Assembly: GCA_022059125.1 (NCBI GenBank)
Contig: JAEUWY010000004.1
Coordinates: 248,001 to 312,000, forward strand
Length of the DNA: 64,000 nucleotides
From: Corynespora cassiicola
Lineage: Eukaryota; Ascomycota; Dothideomycetes; Pleosporales; Corynesporascaceae
Direction of reading: 5' to 3'
Position 1 is the first letter of the stretch; the number at the start of each line of letters is the position of its first letter. Positions 55,244-64,000 of this stretch are shown here, piece after piece. The position numbers and the translations under genes are program-made. The notes under the pieces are model-generated. The model saw only the letters and a program-made list of their open reading frames with translations, had not been told where the DNA came from and made no database searches.

Positions 55244-57212
55244 TCACAGTTCCATATGTTCTCGTTTTTCTTGACAAAGTCTTCCATCACTCTGCTCAAT
55301 CAGCTCCTCGCTCCCTACGCACCTTCGACACCAAAGCACATTGTCTGGATCAACTCTCTTCTTTACATCTTTCAATCTCCCATAACCCCCACCGAAGAAA
55401 GCTTGCTGCCAGTTTGGTTCGTACGAATCCGGCTCATTAAAGTAAGCCCCAGTCTCAGGTGACAAACGCCGCAAAGGCTCCGTCTTGTTGACGGTCACGT
55501 CACGATAAACCGCATCTATCAACGACTGAGGCAATCCATCTGGAATCGCTTGTACTGCAACAAAATGAACAAGCGTATCCCGCCAGGCAGGATGCATAGA
55601 GATGGCCGATGGGTAATAATCCGGAATGTAGGGGGAAGCAGTCATATGACCGATAAGAAGTGGGTTTGCAAACACGCCCTACGTGCATCTGATTTAGCTC
55701 AATCGCGCAGGAAACAAAGTTTTCCAGACTCACATTTGGTGCCGAAGCATTGTTACTAGGACCAATCTCGGAAAGAACTTTGGCGGTTGTGGCAGGATCA
55801 GAAAGAGAGCTCGGACTGAGCAGTCGGGACCCATACGCCGAGCCACCCGTCGCGACAGCTTCGTTGTGGAAATCTTTCGCAAAGTCATAATACGTTTCAG
55901 CGTGGGTGATGTTCGACTGGTATGCGAAAAGATCGGCTCGTGCTTTTAGGTGGTCTTCGATAGGCGCGATAAGTGGTTCCACCGTACCATTCGGCTTGTC
56001 GAAGAGCATAAAGGTCCAGGTGAACGAGAGTGTCGGCATTATGGGTGGCCCGACGATAAAATAATATCCTTGCATTCCACCTTCTTTCAAACGTTGCATT
56101 TCGGCATGGAGGAAGCCCACAAGTTCCCAGAACTCTGAAGGAGTATCTGGACGCAGCGATTTGATCGAGAAAATGTTTCTGGTGGCTTTCGGTGTAGGGA
56201 AGGCTTTGACGACAGCGTCCAGCACAACGCCATATGTCCCACCCCCTCCGCCTCGAATGGCAAAAAATAGCTCCGAGTTCTGGCATGGATTGGTGACTAG
56301 GGTTTTCCCCCGGGGAGTCACAATGGTAACTTCCAAAAGGTTGTCGGCACCCATGCCGTAGGTTGATGATAGCCAGCCGTGGCCGCCGCCTGTAATCCAG
56401 CCGATGATTCCAACATCAGGATTTGCGCCTGTCACGATGATGGAGTCATGCTTTGCCATTTCTGCTTGCGCTTCACCTCCGGTAACTCCCGCAGCTACAC
56501 GCACGGCGGCTTGGCCGTTATTACTGCGACAAGAAGTTGGCTCAAAGGAAGGGATGTACTCGATGTCGCGGAGGTGGTGCGTCCATATACTGAGACTGCC
56601 ATACCCAATACTCCTGTGATTTGATAAGTATTTGTGTGGCATTTGACGGTCTCATTCTTACCGTCCTGGATAAGAGTGCCCGGTGTTCTTTACTATGACC
56701 CTCACGTTTTTCCGTCCAGCCCATTCCAGAGCTGAAGCGATCTGCCCCGCCGCTGTCGCATTGATCACGTAGATTGGGTAGTTTCCGATTGAGCATCCCC
56801 TCTCACCCGCTTCTACGTCTCCGCTTATACTAGTTCCATTTGGCCAGATTGGGTTGCAAGAGTTGTTTGTCCAGATTGGACAATCGATGCTTACGGGATC
56901 TTGGGCATGCCATGTCGAATTGAACCATTGCGATCGAACTAGCGCGCAGGCTTCTTCATCATAGTTTGGTTGACTAGAGTAACAGACAGACCCTGGAGGC
57001 GTTCCTTTTAATAAAGCGCCCGATAGCGTGGTATTGAGTTTGTCCCATTCTGATCTAGAAGGCCAGCAGTTGCTGTCAGGCGTCTAGCGCAGAGGTTAGC
57101 TCCAGCCATGCGACAAAAGTGATGGACATACACATTTGCAGTCAAGGCTGGAAGATGCGACAATGGCAAGGTTAGCAAGGAGATTATACAGCAAGGCCTT
57201 CGATGACATCAT
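55244..57212 (-). CDS. FAD-linked oxidase (berberine-bridge/AA7 type), one covalent bond
   Basis: Four exons: 57212-57132, 57083-56662, 56613-55734 and 55678-55244 (introns 48-55 nt, sum 1818 nt, 605 residues). A signal-like N-terminus (SKALLYNLLANLAIVASS) precedes CKCTPDSNCWPS, the same Cys-rich start as in the oxidase at 11.3 kb. The flavin-linking His162 is present in VKNTGHSYPGRS. In the loop that holds the second linking Cys, this protein reads TGANPDVGIIGW, so the cysteine is missing and the FAD should be bound through one bond only. The BBE end is visible as GAYFNEPDSYEPNWQQAFFGGGYGRL. The secreted enzyme may oxidise sugars or small phenolic or alkaloid-like compounds, with H2O2 as by-product. 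Confidence 0.88.
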
Positions 57213-57982
57213 GTCGGGGCTGGCTGTCCCGCTGCTGCGTCGACGAAGAAGCAGGCGTTCTGGACCTGATTAAATACCGAGGCGTGTAGTGTTTCTTATT
57301 CTCGTATGAGCCGGCCATGGTTTTGGGGCTACTTGTGAGTGCCATCATTTCTTGGTCTATATTCGCGCCTACGTCAGCTTGCACCAGGCTTAGCCTCACC
57401 GGTGGATGATTTTGTGGGACATTGTCTGCGCCGCAATAGTTGCAAGCGAAGGAATGGGAGGAAACATCGACATGGGCAAACCACTTCGATTTTTCTTGAG
57501 ATTTGCGTTCACTGGCATCATCTCTGTTCATCCAGCTGTTGATACTCGACCTAAGTTCGTGGGATGGTTTTGATGAGATCACGTGACCGGGAATGATCCC
57601 GTCCGAAGAGGCGATCACTAGCCTGGACCCCTTAAAGCGGGCGGGTTGATCCACGGATACTCTGGCGTCCCGAGGCGTGAAACACTCAGTCCACTGCCGC
57701 CGCCGCGGCGAGAAAAAAAGTTTAAACACTCTCGAGTCCTCACACGGTCGCAGTGGTGGTCATGATGGAAAGATTGTATTTCTTGTAAAATGCATGAATA
57801 TCCCATGCTCGAGAAGATAACGCCAGGTATGCAGATGCTGATTATCGTGACACTCGCTGGCATGCAAAGGCCGTGGCTCGCGCTCCGCTCGTCTATGCTT
57901 CCGAATCCCGTTCCTGAAGTGGATATAGCCGTAGAACCAGCCTAGGCCCCAGATATTACGTCCCAGAAAACCTCTCAATTAA
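57213..57982. other. Intergenic
   Basis: Promoter region of the FAD oxidase. Frames here (for example 57184-57729 minus) have no support. Confidence 0.55.
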
Positions 57983-58384
57983 TCAATCTGGAAATGGGTC
58001 AGACGGATTTGTGCGACAGGGTTGGGCACCAGGTCTCGGAATACCATGCTCCGGGTGGTTGCGCGGGCGCTTCTTTGTAAGGCGCCGCCTCGGGCGTACA
58101 TCAGCGCCGCTGTCAAAGGCCGTCAACATGGCGGTCTGCTGTTCCGGGCGCTCCTCAGGCTCGTCGTCGATGAGTCGTTCGCTCTCTCGCCGCAGGCTCG
58201 AGTCGTCGGGCAGGTCGTCAAAGTCGTGGAGGAAACTCCGCCTAAAAGTGTTTGATTCCGTCGTCTTGTCTGAATTGCTCTTGACCAGCACGCGGCGCGA
58301 TTTCAGGGTGCTGTCTTCGCTTTCATATCCGAAGCGCCGTAGGAACTGGATGCTTCTAAAGTGAGATCGGAGAAGAGAAGGCAT
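57983..58384 (-). CDS. Small basic hypothetical protein
   Basis: 133 residues from the ATG at 58384 (MPSLLRSHFRSIQFLRRFGYESED); the frame upstream to 58720 has poor composition and I exclude it. The N-terminus is Arg-rich without acid residues, like a mitochondrial presequence. The rest is charged and low-complexity (RRESERLIDDEPEERPEQQ, then RPRRRLTKKRPRN). No known family. It could be a real small fungal gene or part of a larger one. Confidence 0.4.
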   Translation of the reverse strand: MPSLLRSHFRSIQFLRRFGYESEDSTLKSRRVLVKSNSDKTTESNTFRRSFLHDFDDLPDDSSLRRESERLIDDEPEERPEQQTAMLTAFDSGADVRPRRRLTKKRPRNHPEHGIPRPGAQPCRTNPSDPFPD

Positions 58385-59258
58385 ATCGGGCAATGGCAAG
58401 GCGCGCTCAAAGGGTGGGCGGAGAGCAGCGGCGCAAATGGACAACAACAAAGAAGACGGGCAGCTGTACCTTATCAACCCAAAAGTTGGTGGCGGGGAGC
58501 AGAGCGGGTGACAAGGCACCCTGCGTCTTTGAAACCGTCGACTTGGGCCGCGTGATGGCCCTGATTGGCTCGCAACGGTGGGGTTCCGGATGCAAAAATG
58601 GAACCCCTGGGCGTCAACACCAGACCTCCACCGTCGACATCCAGAACCACTACATCGCTCGCTCTGCCCGTTGATTGCTTGTCGCTCTCGCCGATCTGAC
58701 ACCCAGCTGATCCGATGCACAGCTTACATGCTTCTTTAGCGATAATGCCGGCGCATGACCCCTGGAAGCGTCACGTTCTGCGGAGATCGCGGGCTGAAGG
58801 ATTCGTGATTCGCCACCAGGGTCGTCGTGCACGACATTGTGGGGATTTATAGGCGGGCGCATGCCCACAAATTTCCAGATAGACATATCGTCTGAATCAT
58901 TACTCCGCAGAGTCCGCATTGGAGCCCAAGATAGGGATGCATTGAGGCTGAAGGTACCCCACCAACGAAAGGTGCAGGAGCGCCAACACAACCGATCGTA
59001 GTCAGATGAGATGACTTGCATTTGCCAGCATCGCAAATTTGGGAGACTAATCTTACAATATCCTGAGCCAAAATCCGGTAGCGGTATCTTCGACAGCGAA
59101 GAGCGTATTTCTTTTTGAACTCTGTCCACTTGACGACAAACACAACACTACGAATGCAAACTATATTGAGCGTTGCGCTGTACGCAAGAGTCTACAAGAA
59201 CAAGGCCTGATGATCATCGCGGCTCTGCTATGATCTGAACAGATGCCGATGATCGAAT
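58385..59258. other. Intergenic
   Basis: No gene supported. Short overlapping frames on both strands only. Confidence 0.5.
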
Positions 59259-60869
59259 TCAATTTTCGCGTCCAACCTGCCGGTTGTACGCATCAATCTT
59301 TCTACGCTTGGATCCTACTGCCTTGAAAGTTAAAGAACGTAACGAATCTGTTCTGGGGGCAGCCGATTCACGCCCAGAACTTAATGGACTTTCAAATTCT
59401 ATTTCCATCCAACTTAGAATCCTTTTTCTCTGCCGTTCTGGGAGCATCGCTCCATAATTTTCGGTTCGTTCTTCAGGAGGTGGCAACATTGGGTGGGAAG
59501 TATCATCGGGCTCCTCAGCTGCCTGACGTCTTTCTTGCACTTTTGTGTATCTTTCGCATGCAACGTCGAATGCTTTTTCCGCCTCCACATATCTCTTCGT
59601 CATCTCCTGGCCTCTTCGCACCCACTCAGCGCCAAATTCATCTTCGATTTGTATCGAATTCGCTCGGTGCTGGTTGGCAGCAATGTACGTCTCTCGTTGT
59701 AAATGGAAGTCAGCTCTGCGACTTTCAAAATCATCCTTCACTTCCAGGAATTGCTGCTTTTTTTCTTTGTAGTCTTCAATCACGATACGATCGGGATCCA
59801 GGTCTGGGTAGTCGTCGAGCGTATTGTTCCAAGTATCTTCAGGAAACTCAACAGTTTCTGACCTGATGCAATCATGCCATATTCCAGGAGGCTCGTTTTC
59901 ATCATTCCAATTGTTTTCGGGGATCTCTTCGGGGTCCCGATCGGATTCCAGCAGAGGTGCCGTGATCTTGACTGGTCCTGGCTTGTCAAAATGATCTGGG
60001 TGTTGCAATATACCGAGCTTTACAAACGCATCGTCAAGGGAGAGAACGACCTCCTCGCACACGTACCCCAAATATTCGTAGAGTTTTTTCAAATCGGCGT
60101 TAAAGTTACTGGCCTCGTCATGAAGCGCGTCTAACTTTCCCTGTATTTCGTCCATCTTTGCACTAACTTGCTTCGCATCAACTGGCTTCGTATCGGCTTG
60201 TTGGCAAAGCGACGGCACGTGCTGACCGAAAGAATGTATTTTCCTAAGCTCTGCTACCTGTTCGTTCCATTCTCCATGTAGAGCAGCTTTCTTGTCCTTT
60301 ATTCGCTCTAATTCTCTCTCTGTTAACTGTTGAGATGCTTCGTACTTTCGATGAGTCATCATAGCGTACAGACACTTCCGAAAAGATCGCCATGAGATGA
60401 CTATAGCTGGGCAGATGCCCTCTCCATCGCCCAATTTGATAAAATTGTCTTCTAGTTTGGTAAAATCTTCAGGCGAAATCTCAGACGGTCGCCAATCTTG
60501 TAGTGACAAGTGTCTGTCATCAGGCAACTTTTGCGGAGGAGGTAAGGACCGAGGCGGGCTAGCCGGAGGAGAAAGAACGTCCAGTCCATCTTTCAGTGTG
60601 AACTTTGGGCTTTGGTGTCGCTTGATGCCGTTGGAACTAGTTTTGACATCGCAAGAATTTGTGTCAGGCTGGTCGGACGCACTGGTCTGGACGTCCGGCT
60701 TTAAGTTTCTCTCTAAGCGCCCAGCTGCTACACCAAGTGCAGGTGAAGGTGAAGAATCTTTTGAATTGAGTCGGTCATTCCTTGTTTCCAGAGAGCGACT
60801 AAACTTTATCAATACAGTTAAGCTACACTGTAGAGTGTGGGTTTCCTACCGACCTGTATCTTCCTGCAT
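59259..60869 (-). CDS. Coiled-coil hypothetical protein
   Basis: The long frame lacks an ATG near its start. A 20-nt first exon (60869-60850, MQEDTG) with donor gtagga and a 51-nt intron joins it at 60798 in phase, giving 1560 nt and 519 residues. The N-terminal 110 residues are Ser/Pro-rich and disordered (SPPASPPRSLPPPQKLP). Long helical, charged segments follow (LTERELERIKDKKAALHGEW; KEKKQQFLEVKDDFESRRAD; MTKRYVEAEKAFDVACERYT). A KRKRI/KRRK basic C-terminus could serve nuclear import. No family recognised. Confidence 0.6.
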
Positions 60870-61796
60870 GGAGTCTCAAAAATACTCTATTTTCACAGTG
60901 GAAGAGTTTATCAAAAGTAATAGGCTAATAGTAAATACGCGTATTGAGCCTAATGGCCTTCATCTGATACTTCACAACTTTTTCTTGCGGTGCTTGATGA
61001 GTATACTCTGTGTCTAAATCGTTGGAGAGACCTCAAATCACTATTTTAATGAGTATAGAGCGACCCAGTCATCGTCATACGGCAAAAGTGTGGATTTTCT
61101 TTGTCGCTATTCTCATATTTGCTCTATTTGAAATCATTCTTTGTTACCCTGTGTTACAGATAAAAACATAACAGTTCAAAATCACGGATTAGCCAATTGG
61201 ATATCGTGAAACGCCAGTCACGAAACGTTTACGTCACTAGTAGACAAGCCTCCACCGCTTTCTGAATTGAGAGATTGAATTTTATAGAGGCTTTTCGGGA
61301 GAGAGTTCGGTTTAGTTGCAGATGCTAGTTGTTACTTTTGTTAACACTCTGTACAAAAGTCACAGTGCTTTTATTTCAAAAAGAGCTACTGTGATACATT
61401 TCTTAACCACTTAATGTCTTATTTCCTTCTAAAATAGTTGTATTAGCTTTTCTAACTACTGTGCCCTCTTAGCATCAGATATAAAGAATATTCTTTAGTA
61501 AATCATTGAGTCATACTTCTGTCCATACTAAAATAGTCTTGAAACTAACACTTTCTAAATAGTAGGGTAAATGATTAAAGATCTATATTGCATAAAATTT
61601 CCATTTCTTGACTGTAACTGATATACTATCTTAACATTGTCCGAGCATCCGGACTACTAGATGACTATCCGAAGTGGGCAGAAGGAGTTTGACTATATTG
61701 AAACCAAGAAACCGACCAATAGAGTCATCACCCTCCTGGAAGACTTTTATAAAATTAAAAGTTTTGCTGCAGCCTCGGAAGCACACAAAATTTGCC
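60870..61796. other. AT-rich intergenic stretch
   Basis: The part at about 61000-61650 is visibly richer in A+T than its neighbours, has many in-frame stops in all frames and no gene. It may be ordinary spacer or old decayed sequence. Confidence 0.5.
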
Positions 61797-63298
61797 ATGG
61801 GGGCATCTCGGAACGTACGAAGAAGGAATAGCAATACTGCAACGCCAAGAGGAGATGATTGGATCTACTCGCGCCGTGAACCACCAAACAACAGATATGT
61901 TTCACGATCCTTATCTCATAGGAGTAATGTATCGGAGTCCGGCAGGGGATCCAACTCAAATGCAAGTGTCTGAACCTTTTTGAGGCATATTCTGATGCGA
62001 GACAGCAGAACACGACTATTGTACCTTCTAGCTCCTTTAACTTTAAACCGCCCTCCTCCACCTTCGAGTTTAGAAAGCCAGCCCTCCCCAAGAGTTCAAA
62101 AAATTATGGCGTACCAAGTTCCCGTGGATTTGCCTTGTCACATGAACCTAGCTTCAAACCATCCTCTACCATTCTACCATCGCGCTATTCCGATCGAGGC
62201 TACAATCACGAAGACACACGCAGTCTACCAACACAAATATTCGATGGGAAACCCTCCTTTCCAAACCACCCCCGTCAAGGCCCTTCAAAAGACATCGAAC
62301 TCCAACAAATCGACGCTCGAATCAAGCCGGGAGCCATCGTCCACGGAGGCCTCTGGCAGCACTGGAACCGCCCCATGCCCAAGCCCGACCCTACTGGAGA
62401 CTACAAAAGCGCCAAGGGCTTCCAAATCAGCCAGCACGGCAACGTAGGCTACTTTGAAAACCGCTTCGGAATCGTGACAGGCATCCTCTACGACAAGACC
62501 GGCGACCCAAAAGCCATCGTCTGCCACTCGTACACGTTCAACCAGCAAGGTAACGCAAAGTTCGAACACAACGTGCGCGTCAATTTCGTGCGGCTCATGG
62601 CGCCGCGTCAGGACTGGGATCCGTATTTACTGCCTGATTGCCCGCTTACGCAGACGCTGTGGGTAGACTCCACGGAGTGCAATTTCCAGCCCGCCACGGG
62701 TGCGGGTATCTGTATGATGGGCGTTGCTATTCCCATAAAGATGCTTAGGTTCAAGGGCATCATAACTGCAGATAGCCTTGCACTGTTCCAGAAGCAGAGA
62801 CAGGCATATCTCAAGCTGGCGACGCTGTCGATGGAGAGGCGCGAGAAGGTTGAGCTGGAGGAGATGAACTGGATGAGGCCGTGGATGAATAGGGATATCA
62901 ACTGTTTTGTTAAAGACGACAATTTGGAGGGGAATAAACATCCTCTGTGGAGACAGAAGCTTATTCGTGAGACGGAGACGCAGTTGAAGGACCTGGCGGA
63001 TATGTATCAGAAAACGTTGCTCGCCCTTCTGGATCTGCGAAAGAATGTTGAGATGTCGGAAAAGTCGTATCTGAACAAGACCAGAGTAAAAGCAAGCCCA
63101 CAATTCAAAGTACCGAAATCGCCGGCCACTGCAGGTGTTAAGCGCCAGGCGTATCCGTCTGATGACGACCGTGAGCACCCAAGCAAAAAGCAGAAACAGC
63201 CAAATCAGTCTACGCAAATGCCGCCACATGAACCAAAAACTATTATAGCTGAAAAAGAAGATGAGGAAATGGAAGAAGGCGAAGTCAAGGAAGTATAG
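61797..63298 (+). CDS. Hypothetical protein, Ser/Arg-rich N-terminus, lysine-rich tail
   Basis: I start at ATG 61797 (MGASRNVRRRNSN). The first exon reads an Arg/Ser-rich segment (RYVSRSLSHRS). A phase-0 intron then ends at the acceptor before QNTTIVPSSS near 62009; the donor is either at about 61931 (gtatcg) or 61967 (gtctga). The second exon runs to 63298. The globular core is VHGGLWQHWNRP...KGFQISQHGNVGYFENRFGIVTGILYD...AIVCHSYTFNQQGN. A helical region and a KKQKQ / EEEMEEGEVKEV tail with likely nuclear-localisation character close the protein. The core vaguely recalls the fungal DUF6590 type, but I am not sure. Confidence 0.55.
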
Positions 63299-63717
63299 TG
63301 TATCGCACCTACCACGTAAGTAGCCAGGTGTGGTTGATATCTAGCTGGAAAGGGTATAGATAGATAATTGCTACAAATTCTATGTTCTGTCGATGACACA
63401 CAAGCGCTGCTTCGCCGTATCAAATCTAAACATTCAAGTCAGGAAACTATATGGCGCAAGTCGTCTCAAACTCTCGCCTCACATCCCAAACCGCCACCTA
63501 CCCAGCCCAGGACTCACGCTACCGTCACCACCTTCCACGCGTCCCTTTTTATGCACCACCGTCTTCCCCTCATTGCCCCAGTTCCACCCCACCATCCTCA
63601 TCTGCTCCCCCCTCGACAGTGGAATCTCGGCACACATGGTACCAATAGGTTGCAACATCCCGCCACCTTGACCATCATGTTCGTCCTGTCCTTATTAGCT
63701 TGAACCAACCCGAGTAT
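63299..63717. other. Intergenic, convergent
   Basis: Gap between two tail-to-tail genes. Plus-strand frames rich in Pro, His and Ser look like chance. Confidence 0.5.
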
Positions 63718-64000
63718 TCAAGATTTCCGCATACCCACCTCCAACTCCCTAACCTCACTCCCCTCCCTATCCCTCTTCTTCTCCTTCCCCTTAGCCTTAG
63801 CTTTCTTCGCTCCCCTCTCTTCAACCCCCTCAACCTCGCTAACCTCCCTCTTCAACCCCTTCTCCCTTTCCCCCTCCCCCTCCCCCTCCCCTGTCTCCTC
63901 TACCCCCAACCCTGCAAGCGCTCCCCTCTCAATCCTTGGCCAAGCCGTCTTCCCTCCATCCACGCCCACCGCTTTCAACCCACCTTCGACCTGCACACGC
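63718..64000 (-). CDS. C-terminal end of a gene that continues beyond the window
   Basis: The minus strand is open from the window edge to a stop at 63718. It reads QVEGGLKAVGVDGGKTAWPR near the edge, then an Asp-poor, Glu/Gly/Lys-rich low-complexity tail (EGEGEGEREKG, KKAKAKGKEKKRDRE) typical of nuclear or nucleolar proteins. Only the tail is in the window. The family cannot be named. Confidence 0.4.
   Translation of the reverse strand, partial: RVQVEGGLKAVGVDGGKTAWPRIERGALAGLGVEETGEGEGEGEREKGLKREVSEVEGVEERGAKKAKAKGKEKKRDREGSEVRELEVGMRKS

Noticed and set aside
57184..57729. 181-codon minus-strand frame upstream of the second FAD oxidase
   Set aside because: Overlaps the oxidase start in another frame and has no motif; the oxidase signal peptide and splice sites are better supported.
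61000..61650. AT-rich block as a RIP-mutated transposon
   Set aside because: No terminal repeats, no transposase or reverse-transcriptase residues in any frame; plain AT-rich spacer is enough to explain it.

Overview
The window reads as nuclear DNA of a filamentous ascomycete (Pezizomycotina). Most genes have one to four short GT-AG introns, mostly 38 to 80 nt. The gene content fits as well: a fungal Zn2Cys6 regulator, covalent-flavin oxidases of the berberine-bridge type, an ankyrin protein with a fungal N-terminal domain, FMP52, and a GH93-like arabinanase. I saw no tRNA, rRNA, CRISPR array or intact transposon. Exon borders were worked out by hand from frame, splice consensus and family expectation. 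Where I say so, the summed exon length is a multiple of three.

Layout. At 1.6-7.7 kb three minus-strand genes lie in line: a secreted amidohydrolase, an allantoate-permease-type transporter and a glyoxalase-like protein. This could be a small nitrogen-compound uptake and breakdown group. At 9.2-13.2 kb a type I membrane protein converges on a secreted FAD oxidase that ends in KDEL. At 13.9-15.7 kb there is a decayed GDE1-type glycerophosphodiesterase. At 16-22.6 kb there are a hypothetical gene, two coding-like segments of uncertain status and a five-exon ankyrin gene, which is divergent from MET10 (23.2-26.4 kb). At 27-32 kb are a cysteine-rich chitinase-tail-like gene, a broken gene remnant and a MOSC/ferredoxin-reductase fusion.

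From 33 to 42 kb the window is mostly housekeeping: a mitochondrial protein, a Roadblock/LC7 protein, glyoxalase I, phosphoglycerate dehydrogenase, FMP52 and a tiny membrane protein. From 42 to 64 kb it is more accessory: a C-tail-anchored hypothetical protein, a chymotrypsin-fold protein with a GDCGSW motif, GH93-like arabinanase, Zn2Cys6 factor, sugar transporter, a second FAD oxidase and several uncharacterised proteins.

The GH93 / regulator / sugar transporter run at 46-53 kb has the composition of a carbohydrate-utilisation cluster, and the FAD oxidase at 55-57 kb could belong to it. The most notable items are the KDEL-tailed oxidase, the GDCGSW protein, the GDE1 pseudogene, the MOSC-reductase fusion, two apparent introns of only 28-29 nt, and an unannotated two-exon gene at 18.1-18.6 kb.
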